A DNA stretch of 64,000 nt from assembly GCA_965228615.1 (NCBI GenBank), contig CBDDHT010000001.1, forward strand, positions 434,001 through 498,000, written 5' to 3'. Each line of letters opens with the position of its first letter. Positions within the stretch are counted from its first letter, which is position 1. This stretch comes from CBDDHT01 sp965228615. Lineage in GTDB: Bacteria > Pseudomonadota > Alphaproteobacteria > Rhizobiales > Methyloligellaceae. The position numbers were made by a program, and so were the translations under genes. Below, one piece after another: positions 24,455 to 33,975 of the stretch. Below the pieces are notes generated by a model. It was given only the letters and a program-made list of their open reading frames with translations, was not told the DNA's origin and searched no databases.

Positions 24455-26296
24455 CTAAGCGGAGTCCTTGCGGCGGCCGCCCTTTGTACCGGGCTGTGGA
24501 AGCGCCAAGAGATTGTCTTCGGCGTCGCCGTAGGGCGAGGCCGTCTGATCGGTGTTCGCCGCAGTGTCCGGTCTTGGTGCCTCAAGTCCGCTTGCAGCTC
24601 TAAAGGCGCTGCGACTGGCTTCGGCTGCCGTCGGTGTCTCCGTGCCGAGAATTGCATCCAGCACGAGTTTCGACCAGGCGCCGTCTCGGAAACGATAGAG
24701 GCGGAAATGGCGTTCATCGGCAAATGTCGAATGCTGCTTGGCCAACTTGCGGCGAACCATGAAATTCGGCGGCAGCATCACGCGGTCGACAATGCCCTTG
24801 CCTTCAAGACTGACAAGAAGGTTCGCCAGATAGCGGGCGTCCACACGGTTCGCCCCGAGCGGCACGGCAACATAGTAGTCGCCGAGAAAATCGAACACGA
24901 CATGCTGGAAGATTTCGAACTCCTGGCGCAGTCCGCCCATATGGGTGTCATGGAACTTCTCCAGGATCTCGGCGATCGGTCCATCGCGGGCTTCATGCAC
25001 CAGGGTCAGCAGCATCTGGAAGCGATTGATCGGCCGATTGATCGACACCAGCAGAATGCACAAATCGACGAAGAGTGCGATGAAGAGGGGTATGTAGTCG
25101 CGGGTGCCAAGACCGGCCTGCTGGCCGTCCGGCAGATTTGCAGCGACCGGCCTCTTGTCCGCGGACTGAACAGCTTGCTTTTGCAGAGCACGCAGCTCTT
25201 CGGGCGATGGGGGCAGTTTGAACTGAACCGCACCGATAGCCGTCGTCGTCAACCTGCGAAAGGCTTCGACAATGGCTTCAGAGCCCTCGACAGCGGCGAT
25301 TTCCTGCTTCTCGATCTCTGGCAGCGAGTCGATGGCTTTGACGACACCGCGCAGGGCCGTCTGCAACTGCACGTCGGGGCAGCTGAATGTCGTGCCGCCA
25401 GAGGCGGTGAAGACGGTCTGCTCCGAGCGCCGGGACAGGTTTGCACGATGCTCCAGAAGCTGTGGATCGGAGCGGAGCGAATTGAATCGCGTCACAGTCA
25501 GATCGAGTTTCCGGTTGAGCGAGCGCATGAACGCGTTCCGCGTTCCGCTCCGGGCATCGAATGTGGAACGATCCTTGGTCAAGATTTTTGCAATGTCGCC
25601 GCTCAGGCCATCCAGTTCGCCTTTCACGGTCTGCGAGCGGCCTTTGATGAACTCGGCAACGAATGCGAAATTCGTGGCGTCGGCATCGCGCAGCCGCCGG
25701 CGCGGACCGTCGCCCGGCCTGCTGTTCGGGCACGTGTTTCCCTGCGTGCGTTCGTCCCTTGCCTTGCGAAGAGACATCGCCGTCAATGTATCGAGCGTGC
25801 CTTGCAGTTGATCGAGCCGCGTGAATCCTTGCTGCAGTTTGCCTTGAACATGGGTGATGGCGGATTCGGCCGAACGTGTCGCCTCGGCCCGTGATTCGAG
25901 AAATTTCCAATAGAAGCCGAAGCCGAACCCAACCGAAATCAGGGTCAGGAAGACATAGCCGAATGCATAGATCGTCTTCAGTCCCCAGGAGATCGGGGAA
26001 AATAAGGCATCCAGCAGATAGATGATCATCAGCATGAGCATCGCGACGGCGAAGCCGATTGCGACGCGATAGATGGTCTCGAGCTCGCCCGTATTGGCGA
26101 TGATGAGTTCCAGCATGCCGGAATAGGTTGAAACCCAGGAGAGCAGGGCCAATCCGATGATCAGTAGAACCTTCACGACACCGGGAAACATTGTCCGCAG
26201 GCGTTGTAGCTTCTGGTTGTTCGATGTCAGACTGTCGAGCGCGCGCTCGACACGCGCGTCACGGTCGCGGGACTGATCCGTCTCTGATTCTTTCAT
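24455..26296 (-). CDS. Large inner-membrane protein of unknown function
   Basis: A 613-residue protein. Three hydrophobic helices lie near residues 40-62, 78-98 and 105-135 (VVKVLLIIGLALLSWV, VAIGFAVAMLMLMIIYLL, FGYVFLTLISVGFGFGFYW). A periplasmic-length segment of about 270 residues follows, with coiled-coil-like parts and two cysteines. A fourth helix sits near 408-428 (IPLFIALFVDLCILLVSIN). A C-terminal cytoplasmic domain of about 185 residues ends in an acidic, Pro-rich tail. DGPIAEILEKFHD and EFEIFQHVVFDFLGDYYVAVPL belong to that domain. No family recognised. The topology, with a large periplasmic part and a cytoplasmic domain, suggests sensing or scaffolding across the inner membrane, perhaps with the penicillin-binding protein encoded upstream. 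Confidence 0.7.
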   Translation of the reverse strand: MKESETDQSRDRDARVERALDSLTSNNQKLQRLRTMFPGVVKVLLIIGLALLSWVSTYSGMLELIIANTGELETIYRVAIGFAVAMLMLMIIYLLDALFSPISWGLKTIYAFGYVFLTLISVGFGFGFYWKFLESRAEATRSAESAITHVQGKLQQGFTRLDQLQGTLDTLTAMSLRKARDERTQGNTCPNSRPGDGPRRRLRDADATNFAFVAEFIKGRSQTVKGELDGLSGDIAKILTKDRSTFDARSGTRNAFMRSLNRKLDLTVTRFNSLRSDPQLLEHRANLSRRSEQTVFTASGGTTFSCPDVQLQTALRGVVKAIDSLPEIEKQEIAAVEGSEAIVEAFRRLTTTAIGAVQFKLPPSPEELRALQKQAVQSADKRPVAANLPDGQQAGLGTRDYIPLFIALFVDLCILLVSINRPINRFQMLLTLVHEARDGPIAEILEKFHDTHMGGLRQEFEIFQHVVFDFLGDYYVAVPLGANRVDARYLANLLVSLEGKGIVDRVMLPPNFMVRRKLAKQHSTFADERHFRLYRFRDGAWSKLVLDAILGTETPTAAEASRSAFRAASGLEAPRPDTAANTDQTASPYGDAEDNLLALPQPGTKGGRRKDSA

Positions 26297-26698
26297 TTGA
26301 TTTGGCCCGAATGCTTACTTGTCATGGACAAAGGGGGCGGCGGGCCGTCCGTCGAGCAAGGCTCAACGGGATGCCGGATGAGACTCAGCGTGGCATCCTC
26401 CCTGGTGATCCTGCCGCTGCCCCCGGGAGCGGCAAGGTTGGGTCATCTCATGCCCTAGGTTATCTCATGAACCCGGGCCACGAGCGTGATTGATACGGTG
26501 ATGGATCGATCGATCCGTCGCTCAGGACAGCAATCTTCCGCGCACTGAGGAGAAGATGCCGTCGGATTGTGCGTAAAGTCTCCCACAGATCATGCGTTGG
26601 CAGATCATTCCCGTAACAAACGAGAAACCAAGATAGTCGCCCTACAACCCGATGTCTTCTGCCAATTGTCACTAAATATGGGGCGAAATGCTGGCAAA
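26297..26698. other. Intergenic region upstream of the membrane protein gene
   Basis: About 400 bp between the penicillin-binding protein stop and the membrane-protein start. CCTGCCGCT and AGCGGCAAGG (near 26409-26437) can pair over seven bases, without a T tract. No open frame here has a credible start. It presumably contains the promoter for the two genes to its left, or a leader between them. Confidence 0.4.
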
Positions 26699-29137
26699 TC
26701 AAGGCGATTTGCCTGGTCTGTCGCCATCAGGGGCTGTTGTGGTTTCCGCCACGGCACCTTGATTCTGGCGCGCGGCAAGGCTTGCCAGGTCATCCAGGAG
26801 GGCACGGAGAATAGGTTCCGCCACAGCGCCCGCATAGAGATCCCGTCCCCAGGGCGTGCTAGGACTTCCCGAGCCGATCAGGACCACATAGGAATAGGCC
26901 GCACCGCTCGTGAAGCTGATCCCGCCTGCGACCCAGAGATCCACCGTATCGTCCGCCTCTGCCGCGAGCGCACCGGTTCCCCAGGTGCCGGTCTTGCCGA
27001 AATGCAGCGTGACATCAGCACGCTTATCGGCGCACCAGTCCGAAATCCGGCGAAGCGTGCCGAATGGATAGCAGATCGGGGCGGACAGGAAGGCTTTCAG
27101 CGCATCGTGGCTTTCTGGTTCGATCAGCTCATTGACGTCTGGCGCTCTCTTGTCCTGTCCCGTCAGATCCGTGTCGATCAGGCGCTCGGTGCGATCGAAT
27201 GTTCTTACCAATGTTGGGTATCTGACCTTATCTGTCCCTTTTTCGCTCAGAGCCGATAGGATGCTTCCGGCCATCCGATGGACGGTTCGCGGGCTAGCGG
27301 CGGCCTGCCCGACCACGAGGTTTCTGGCGAGTTGGGCACCACGTGCCTGCGCATCGGGCAATGTCACATCGAAATCTCGCACCAATTGGCGCAGAGCGAT
27401 TGTGTCCGTGCGCGCCAGTCGCCATGCCAGCGGCGTGTTGAGCGAACAAGCGAACGAAACTTGCGCCTTGCGCGAACGTCTCTCCCGTCCTGTCCCGCAG
27501 GCTTCCAGGCCGACATCTGGCGCTCTCGTGTCGAGATAGGTCGTATCGGAATCGTCGCCGCCCTGGTTGGCGATAGCGATCGCGCCGATCATCTTGCCGA
27601 TCGAAGCGATGTACCGGCTTTCGCGCTTCGGGTCATAGCGGCCGGTGGCGATATCCCGGCCCAGGGATGAGCCGAAATATGCGGCATTGAAATTGGATTC
27701 GAAATATCGCACCAGCCGTCCCGACCGGTCGGCCGCGGCAATGACGACATCCGGAATCTTCGGTGCGAGTGCGGGATCCTGGGACCGCGCATTGGAAATA
27801 TCCAGTGAAAAACTCTGATTGATCCGGGATTTGAAGCGTTTTTGCGTTTTGGCGAGTGCATCCTCGACACGATTTCTGAACGTCCGATTTTCAATGGCAT
27901 CCAGGGTGAGGTGCACACCGCGAACATGCGTGCGCCAGGCATAACCGAACCGGTTTTTCATCTCGTCGCGAACGCCGTACTTTGCGGACGGGACGAGCGC
28001 GTTCGAGCGGATCACCGGGTTGGCGTCCGCCCACCGGGCGCTTGAGGGCGCGAGGCGCGTGAGCCCCTTCATCAACGCCGCCGGCGTTTTCGGGTCGGGA
28101 TCCTTGGCCGCAAGCGCGGAGAGTTCGCGTCCGACAGCGGCCCGTTCCGTTTCGTCAGCCAGCAATTGGTTGGCACAGTAGCGCGCCCGTTCATTGACGA
28201 TCCGACGCCAGGTTGCCGTGCGGATCGCATTCAGCCTCTCGCTGCCGCGCAGGAGAATGATGGGCTGATTGACCGCGGCGGCAAGCACATACTGCTCAGC
28301 GATGCTCAAACCGCTGGCCGGCTTTCCGAAGAGAATGAGGCTTGTTTGTTCGATACCGTAGAGGGGCTGGCCGCCGGTGCGCTGAGCGTGCGGAAAATGG
28401 TTTGCGCTCCAGGCCTTCAGCCGTGAGATATCGCCGCCCTTCGACAACTCCCAATAGATCACGGGCGCAAGCCACCATTCCTTGAGCTTGCGCTCGATCT
28501 TGTCGCCTATGCTCTCGTTGCGGCTTGGCGGCGTCTTGAAAAAGATCCGTGCAAGCTGCATCGGCAGGGTCGACCCACCGGCACCGAAAGACGGACGCCC
28601 TGTCGCAATCGTCTTCTTGATTGTCGTATAGGGGATCTTGAGAATGCCGAGAAAGTCGATGCCGAATGGATTCCAGATCGTACCGAGATGGCGGTCTTCC
28701 TGAAAAAGGAGACATTGCCAATAGGCTTCCGGTGCCCGGTCCAAATGGATCGATTTGTGGTCAGGATAAGCAATATAGTCGGGGAGCCGGATCGTTTTCC
28801 CGGAATAATTCACATCTTCCTGGCTATCGAGCGCGGGGTCGAATATCCCGACGAAGTAGCCCTTGGCATCATAGATCGCCGTCCCTTGCGAGCGCTCGTC
28901 CGTATAGCGCAGCGCATCGGCCAGATAGACGTGACCGGTGAAGCCCCGGATTGGCGCGACCACATAGGCAATGACCGCAGCGGCCACGATGTACAATATG
29001 AAGGGGGCCAATATCAGCCTGAAGCGGCCAAGGCGCGGATTGAACAGAAAGATCGTGGCCGGCGCGCGCAACAGCTTGTAGGGCAGGCTCACAATGGCTT
29101 CGATGAGCCGATAGATTGTACGCAGGAGTCTCAGCAT
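26699..29137 (-). CDS. Class A penicillin-binding protein (GT51 transglycosylase and transpeptidase)
   Basis: An 812-residue bifunctional peptidoglycan synthase. An N-terminal anchor (LILAPFILYIVAAAVIAYVV, about 41-60) precedes the GT51 domain, with the catalytic glutamate in FQEDRHLGTIW (Glu147) and GGSTLPMQLAR (187-197). The transpeptidase half keeps its three motifs: SxxK as SIGK near residue 511, SxN as SLN near 565, and KTG near 713 (FGKTGTWGTG). Both halves therefore look active. The spacing and the GT51 lead-in differ from PBP1a/1b, so it is probably a specialised paralogue. It stands first in a minus-strand group with an unknown membrane protein and an unknown soluble protein, suggesting a dedicated wall-synthesis module. 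Confidence 0.93.
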   Translation of the reverse strand: MLRLLRTIYRLIEAIVSLPYKLLRAPATIFLFNPRLGRFRLILAPFILYIVAAAVIAYVVAPIRGFTGHVYLADALRYTDERSQGTAIYDAKGYFVGIFDPALDSQEDVNYSGKTIRLPDYIAYPDHKSIHLDRAPEAYWQCLLFQEDRHLGTIWNPFGIDFLGILKIPYTTIKKTIATGRPSFGAGGSTLPMQLARIFFKTPPSRNESIGDKIERKLKEWWLAPVIYWELSKGGDISRLKAWSANHFPHAQRTGGQPLYGIEQTSLILFGKPASGLSIAEQYVLAAAVNQPIILLRGSERLNAIRTATWRRIVNERARYCANQLLADETERAAVGRELSALAAKDPDPKTPAALMKGLTRLAPSSARWADANPVIRSNALVPSAKYGVRDEMKNRFGYAWRTHVRGVHLTLDAIENRTFRNRVEDALAKTQKRFKSRINQSFSLDISNARSQDPALAPKIPDVVIAAADRSGRLVRYFESNFNAAYFGSSLGRDIATGRYDPKRESRYIASIGKMIGAIAIANQGGDDSDTTYLDTRAPDVGLEACGTGRERRSRKAQVSFACSLNTPLAWRLARTDTIALRQLVRDFDVTLPDAQARGAQLARNLVVGQAAASPRTVHRMAGSILSALSEKGTDKVRYPTLVRTFDRTERLIDTDLTGQDKRAPDVNELIEPESHDALKAFLSAPICYPFGTLRRISDWCADKRADVTLHFGKTGTWGTGALAAEADDTVDLWVAGGISFTSGAAYSYVVLIGSGSPSTPWGRDLYAGAVAEPILRALLDDLASLAARQNQGAVAETTTAPDGDRPGKSP

Positions 29138-29249
29138 TCAGGGTTTGCCGGCCTTCTTCCGCAGACGCCCCCCAAGACGTGCATGACTGCCCGATAAACG
29201 GGTCACGTATGTTGCACACGGCGCGGCCATTGTGAAGGGCGGGATCGAA

Positions 29250-30527
29250 TCAGCGGCCGAAGCCGAATTCCGTGAATGGAATGAATGATACGGTCTGACC
29301 TTCAGCGACATGGTCGGCATCTTCGTCGATTTCAATCAGTCCGTCGGCGGCGCGAAGCGATGAGATCAGGCCGGATCCGTCGCGTGGAAACTTGCTCACT
29401 CGCAGGCCGTCTTCGGTCTCGGTCAGCGATGCACGCCAGAATTCCCGGCGTCCGGTCTTCTTCTTGTCGACCGAGAATGCCGTCTTGAGCGGGTAGCGTG
29501 TCGGCTCGGGCCATTCGCCGCCGCCAAGCGTGACCAGAACGGGGCGCACATAAAGGAGAAAGCAGACGAATACCGCGACCGGATTGCCCGGAAGACCGAG
29601 AAACACGCAATCTCCAATCTGTCCGAAAGCCATGGGGCGGCCCGGCTTGATGGCGATCTGCCAGCTATGCAATGAGCCCTGATTGTCGATGGCGTTCACC
29701 ACATGGTCTTCCTCGCCCCGGCTTGCACCGCCGGAGGTAATCAAGACGTGGTAGTTGGCGCCGGCCTCGGCAATGGCGCTCTCGACGGCAGCGGCCTCAT
29801 CGGGAAGCACCCCGAGATCGACGGGTTCGGCGCCCGTGGCGGCGATCAGTCCATGTAGCATTGGCGCATTGGCGTCATAGACCTGGCTCGGGCCGAGCGG
29901 GGTCCCGGGGCGGATCACTTCGTCGCCGGTCGAGAAGAAAGCCACCTTCAAGCTGTTGAAACAGGAGAGTTGATCGCATCCGGCAGCGGCAGCCGATGCG
30001 ACATCCTGCGGGCGAATGCGGGTGTTCGCGGCGAGAAGCCGGTCGCCGGCTGCGACATCCTCCCCGGCGAGACGACAATTGGCGCCGGATTTCAGGCCCG
30101 GCGGAATCTGGACGAAGGTCTCGCCGTCACCCTTCACCAATTCCACGTCTTCCTGCATGACGATGCTTTCAAGACCGTCCGGCATCTGGGCGCCTGTGAA
30201 AATTCGCACGGCCGCGCCTTCCGGTGGCCGGCCTTCAAGGGGATGGCCGGCGGCGGCACGGCCTGCAACGCGGAGTTCGCTCCCGTTTTCGGCGTCATAG
30301 TCTTTGAATGCCAGGGCATAGCCGTCGACAGCCGCATTGGAGTGAGCCGGGATCGGCCGTGCGGCAATCACGGGTTCGGCCAGCGTGCGGCCGGCGCTCT
30401 CCGCCAAGGGGACCTTTTCGGTGCCAACGACCGGCGCCACGCGCTCACGGAGAATCGCGATGGCTTCGGCGTGAGTCAGCCGTTCCTCATCGGTCAGAAA
30501 GCAATCGTCGCGGAGTTTGGGCTTCAT
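29250..30527 (-). CDS. moeA: Molybdopterin molybdenumtransferase MoeA
   Basis: A 425-residue protein of usual MoeA length. Early blocks LAESAGRTLAEPV and HSNAAVDGYALAF are diagnostic. IFTGAQMPDGLESIVMQEDVE follows in domain III. VAFFSTGDEVIRPGTPLGPSQVYDANAPML and LITSGGASRGEEDHV carry the MoCF/MogA-like fold that binds adenylylated molybdopterin. KPGRPMAFGQI and LGLPGNPVAVF complete the family. MoeA inserts molybdate into molybdopterin with hydrolysis of the adenylate. The start overlaps the MobB stop by four bases, making it the last gene of fdhD-mobA-mobB-moeA. It serves the formate dehydrogenase encoded nearby and other Mo enzymes. Confidence 0.96.
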   Translation of the reverse strand: MKPKLRDDCFLTDEERLTHAEAIAILRERVAPVVGTEKVPLAESAGRTLAEPVIAARPIPAHSNAAVDGYALAFKDYDAENGSELRVAGRAAAGHPLEGRPPEGAAVRIFTGAQMPDGLESIVMQEDVELVKGDGETFVQIPPGLKSGANCRLAGEDVAAGDRLLAANTRIRPQDVASAAAAGCDQLSCFNSLKVAFFSTGDEVIRPGTPLGPSQVYDANAPMLHGLIAATGAEPVDLGVLPDEAAAVESAIAEAGANYHVLITSGGASRGEEDHVVNAIDNQGSLHSWQIAIKPGRPMAFGQIGDCVFLGLPGNPVAVFVCFLLYVRPVLVTLGGGEWPEPTRYPLKTAFSVDKKKTGRREFWRASLTETEDGLRVSKFPRDGSGLISSLRAADGLIEIDEDADHVAEGQTVSFIPFTEFGFGR

Positions 30528-31036
30528 GGCTTTGACAGGCCGAGCGTGCCGACGATGAAATCGGCGATCCCGGCGATATCCTCGAGCGCGAAATGCGGCA
30601 GACCACCGGTCTCCGTCGCGCCGTCGGAGGCGATGGCCAGAATATTGGGATCGTTCACCGAGAGGGGTTCCTGCGTCAAGCAGCGCTCGCTTCTCGCTTC
30701 GATCTTGAGATGCGTTCCGCGCTTGTAGCCTTCGACAAGAACCAGATCGCAGGGAGCGACCTGCGACAAGAGGGTATGGAAATCCGGAGGCTCGTTGTCA
30801 CGCAGTTCGTGCATGATCGCCCAGCGATTTGGCGAGGCCAGCACCACTTCCTGCGCGCCTGCCTCCCGGAACTTGTAGGAATCGCGCCCGGGATGGTCCA
30901 CATCGAAGGAGTGATGGGCATGTTTCATGGCCGAGACCACATATCCACGTTCCGTGAATTCGGCGACGAGCCGGGCCATAAGGGTGGTCTTGCCGGAGTT
31001 CTTCCAGCCGATAATGCCAAATACGGGAGGGGTCAT
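30524..31036 (-). CDS. mobB: Molybdopterin-guanine dinucleotide biosynthesis protein MobB
   Basis: A 170-residue GTP-binding protein. FGIIGWKNSGKTTLMARLV at the start holds the Walker A loop. YVVSAMKHAHHSFDVDHPGRDSYKFREAGA and LVLVEGYKRGTHLKIEA are MobB signatures. The frame is open further upstream, but ATG at 31036 overlaps the MobA stop (ATGA) and gives the family's normal length. MobB assists MobA in forming the guanine dinucleotide form of the cofactor, the bis-MGD used by formate dehydrogenase. It is translationally coupled to both neighbours. Confidence 0.95.
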   Translation of the reverse strand: MTPPVFGIIGWKNSGKTTLMARLVAEFTERGYVVSAMKHAHHSFDVDHPGRDSYKFREAGAQEVVLASPNRWAIMHELRDNEPPDFHTLLSQVAPCDLVLVEGYKRGTHLKIEARSERCLTQEPLSVNDPNILAIASDGATETGGLPHFALEDIAGIADFIVGTLGLSKP

Positions 31037-31677
31037 TGCGGCTCGGCTGCTAAGAGGGCTTCCGCTTCGGCGAGATCGTCCGGGCGGTTGGCATTGAAGA
31101 AGGGGTCGACGTCCCGCTCGCCGATGCGCGTTGAGGTGAATTCGGCGATACCTGTGTGGTGACGGTCGGTCCAATCGAGGACCTTGCGGACACCGTCATC
31201 CAAAGCCTTGCTGAGATCGTCTGCAAGCGCAACGGGCCAGAGTCCGAAGACCGGATGCGAGCGGCCACCTGATGCCGCGAGGGCGATTGCCGGGTATTTT
31301 CCGTCGGTAGCGCCAAGCAGGTTTTCGGCAAGATGACCGGGGAAGAAGGGCGTGTCGGCGGCGACTGTCATGACCCAGCGGACCTCGGGTGCGTGCCGCT
31401 CCGCCCAGCGAAAACCGGCGAGAACGCCGGCAAGCGGCCCGGCAAAGCCCTCGATCGGATCGGCCGTCACGGGCAGATTGAACGCAGAGAAACGCGCCGG
31501 ATCTCCGTTGGCATTAAGGACCATGCGGTCGACCTGCGGTTTCAGGCGCGCAATCACATGGGCGAGAAGCGGCCGGCCGGCCAGCGGCAGCAGGCATTTG
31601 TCGCCGCCGCCCATGCGGCGCGACTGCCCGCCGGCAAGAAGAAGTCCAAGGATAGGCTCGTCCATATGTGCACTCAC
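31033..31677 (-). CDS. mobA: Molybdenum cofactor guanylyltransferase MobA
   Basis: About 214 residues. LGLLLAGGQSRRMGGGDKCLLPLAGRPLL is the nucleotidyltransferase GTP-binding loop and lysine. VTADPIEGFAGPLAGVLAGF and VMTVAADTPFFP (Asp for Mg) are family blocks. FFNANRPDDLAEAE closes the protein. MobA joins GMP to Mo-molybdopterin to make MGD. The GTG at 31677 overlaps the FdhD stop; an ATG four codons later (31665) is an alternative. The gene sits between fdhD and mobB, so cofactor completion and FDH sulfuration are expressed together. Confidence 0.95.
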   Translation of the reverse strand: MSAHMDEPILGLLLAGGQSRRMGGGDKCLLPLAGRPLLAHVIARLKPQVDRMVLNANGDPARFSAFNLPVTADPIEGFAGPLAGVLAGFRWAERHAPEVRWVMTVAADTPFFPGHLAENLLGATDGKYPAIALAASGGRSHPVFGLWPVALADDLSKALDDGVRKVLDWTDRHHTGIAEFTSTRIGERDVDPFFNANRPDDLAEAEALLAAEPQ

Positions 31678-32582
31678 GTCGCCCGTTCCGGCAGAGCGGC
31701 CTTGCGCCGGTGCTTGTCCGGCTCGTCCGCGACCTGGGCGGGATCGAGATCGTAAACCACGCGTTTTTCGCCGGATAGCACGACGAACCGCTTACCGCGC
31801 ATACGTCCGATCAGAGTGAGACCTGCCTGACGTGCCAGATCGACGCCCCAGGCGGTGAACCCCGAACGTGAAATGAGGATCGGGATCCCCATCTTGACCG
31901 TCTTGATAACCATCTCCGACGTCAGGCGGCCGGTGGTGTAGAATATCTTGTCATCGGGAGAGATGCGGTTGAGGAACATATAGCCGGCAATCTTGTCCAC
32001 CGCATTGTGCCGACCCACATCTTCGACATAGATCATGGGCGTGTCGCCATGGCAGAGGACACAGCCATGGATGGCGCCCGCTTTCAGATAGAGCGATGGC
32101 TCCGTATTCACCTTTTTTTGAAGCGCATACAGCCAGGAGGTTTTGACCTCGGCGTCGCCCGACAAGGCCACATTGTCGAACTCTTCCATCAGATCGCCGA
32201 ATACCGTGCCCTGCGCACAACCGGACGTGCGAACCTTTTTCTTGAGTTTTTCCTCGTAGTTCGTCTCGCGTTCCGTGCGAACGACGACCGTCTCGATGTC
32301 CTTTTCATATTCGATGGACGTCACGACATCGTCGGGACGAAGCATGTTCTGGTTCAACAGATATCCGACCGCAAGGAGATCGGGATAGTCGCCGATCGTC
32401 ATCATTGTGACGATCTCCTGGGCGTTCAGAAAGAGCGTCAATGGCCGCTCGGCGACGACAGACGTCTCGATCGGTGCACCGTCCTGATCGAAGCCGGTAA
32501 CCGGCGTCGAGAGATGCGGGTCGTCGGGATTTGGCTTGACCGCGAACTCTTTCAATGCTGCACCCTTTTGTCGAATGGTCAT
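31674..32582 (-). CDS. fdhD: Formate dehydrogenase accessory sulfurtransferase FdhD
   Basis: A 302-residue protein from ATG at 32582; a TTG-like earlier start is unlikely. ERPLTLFLNAQEIVTMMTIGDYPDLLAVGYLL and YVEDVGRHNAVDKIAGY (about 185-202) are FdhD signatures. FdhD passes sulfur from IscS to the bis-MGD cofactor before it enters FDH. In E. coli FdhD this uses a CxxC pair in a mobile loop. At that position this protein has GCAQG, with one cysteine (Cys122), while a CxxC (CVLC, Cys174 and Cys177) appears further on. Both features may occur together in a subfamily. It is the first gene of the cofactor operon and is divergent from mrp. Confidence 0.95.
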   Translation of the reverse strand: MTIRQKGAALKEFAVKPNPDDPHLSTPVTGFDQDGAPIETSVVAERPLTLFLNAQEIVTMMTIGDYPDLLAVGYLLNQNMLRPDDVVTSIEYEKDIETVVVRTERETNYEEKLKKKVRTSGCAQGTVFGDLMEEFDNVALSGDAEVKTSWLYALQKKVNTEPSLYLKAGAIHGCVLCHGDTPMIYVEDVGRHNAVDKIAGYMFLNRISPDDKIFYTTGRLTSEMVIKTVKMGIPILISRSGFTAWGVDLARQAGLTLIGRMRGKRFVVLSGEKRVVYDLDPAQVADEPDKHRRKAALPERAT

Positions 32583-32805
32583 GACTATGTCAGATCTGGC
32601 AAACGTAAAGACCAAGCCTACCGATTTCGCAAGCCGAAACACCTACTGTCAGGCGCGACATGGTGGCTATCGTGACTCTTGCACAAATAGTAGGTAATTA
32701 GGTATCGAAACTAACTGGCCCTATGAAAGCACGGCCCGATTGCCGTATCTAGGTGCCTTAATTCGACGTGGATGTGCGCAGCGGCGCTGAAATGACAGGG
32801 CAATC

Positions 32806-33975
32806 ATGACCGACACGATCAATAAAGAACGCATTTTGGAAGAGCTGAAGCGGGTCAAGGGCCCGGATCTGGATGACAATATCGTGTCGCTTGGCCTGGT
32901 ATCGGAAGTCGTCGCGCATGGCGGCAAGGTCTACTTCTCAATCAAGGTTGACCCTAGCCGGGCCGAAGAGCTGGAGCCGCTTCGCCAGGCTGCCGAACAG
33001 GTGGTGTCGGAGATCCCCGGCGTCGAAAAGGCAACCGTCACACTGACCGCCGACCGCGAGCCGGGCGCCGCAGGGCCGGGGAACGGCGCGGCACAGCCGC
33101 CCCAGCGGGCCGCCCCACAGGCTGCACCTGCGCCAAGTATGCCAGGCTCGGGACCACAGGTCGCCGGTGTGCCAGGCGTCAAAAACATTGTCGCAGTGGC
33201 ATCCGGTAAAGGCGGCGTCGGCAAATCGACGACCGCGGTCAATCTCGCGCTTGGCTTCCAGGCGAACGGTCTGAAAGTCGGCATCCTCGATGCCGACATC
33301 TACGGTCCGTCCATGCCACGCCTCCTCGGAATTACCGGCCGGCCCGAGGCAACGGGTGGCAACGCCCTGAACGCCATGGAAGGCTATGGGTTGAAGGCCA
33401 TGTCCATGGGCTTTCTCGTGGAAGAAGATACGCCGATGATCTGGCGCGGACCGATGGTGGTTTCGGCGCTCAACCAGATGCTGAAGGAAGTTGCCTGGGG
33501 TGATCTCGATGTGCTTGTCGTTGACATGCCGCCAGGGACCGGCGACGTCCAGCTCACCATGGCACAGCAGGTCCCGCTTGCCGGCGCGGTGATTGTTTCC
33601 ACGCCTCAGGATCTCGCTCTGATCGATGCCCGCAAGGGCCTCAACATGTTCCGCAAGGTGGATGTGCCCGTTCTCGGGATCGTCGAGAATATGAGCTACT
33701 TCTCGTGCCCGAGCTGTGGTGAACGGTCGGATATTTTCGGCCATGGCGGCGCACGCGACGAGGCTGAAAAGCTCGGTGTGCCGTTCCTGGGCGAGGTACC
33801 GTTGCACATGGATATTCGAGAGAAGTCCGATGCCGGGCAGCCGATCGTGATTTCCGATCCTGAGTCGGTGCACGCAAAGATGTACTGCGAAATAGCGGCC
33901 AGTGCCTGGGCGCAGATTTCAGGCGCCGGGGCGGTACAGCAACGAGAAGCGCCTCGGATCGTGCTGGAGGGCTGA
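32806..33975 (+). CDS. mrp: Mrp/ApbC/NBP35-type iron-sulfur cluster carrier with N-terminal MIP18 domain
   Basis: A 389-residue protein. Residues 1-85 are a MIP18/DUF59 domain (ILEELKRVKGPDLDDNIVSLGLV). An Ala/Pro/Gly-rich linker (about 88-120) leads to a ParA-like ATPase: VASGKGGVGKSTTAVNLAL (Walker A), DADIYGPSMPRLLG and VDMPPGTGDVQLT. The cluster-binding CxxC is in YFSCPSCGERSDIFG. It binds and delivers [4Fe-4S] clusters. It is divergent from fdhD with 223 bp between them and lies upstream of a large TPR protein. Given the many Fe-S subunits encoded nearby it may supply them, although this is also a housekeeping gene. Confidence 0.95.
   Translation: MTDTINKERILEELKRVKGPDLDDNIVSLGLVSEVVAHGGKVYFSIKVDPSRAEELEPLRQAAEQVVSEIPGVEKATVTLTADREPGAAGPGNGAAQPPQRAAPQAAPAPSMPGSGPQVAGVPGVKNIVAVASGKGGVGKSTTAVNLALGFQANGLKVGILDADIYGPSMPRLLGITGRPEATGGNALNAMEGYGLKAMSMGFLVEEDTPMIWRGPMVVSALNQMLKEVAWGDLDVLVVDMPPGTGDVQLTMAQQVPLAGAVIVSTPQDLALIDARKGLNMFRKVDVPVLGIVENMSYFSCPSCGERSDIFGHGGARDEAEKLGVPFLGEVPLHMDIREKSDAGQPIVISDPESVHAKMYCEIAASAWAQISGAGAVQQREAPRIVLEG

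Noticed and set aside
24707..25894. Long plus-strand open frame opposite the membrane-protein gene
   Set aside because: The composition is antisense-like and there is no ribosome-binding site; the minus-strand frame has good helices.
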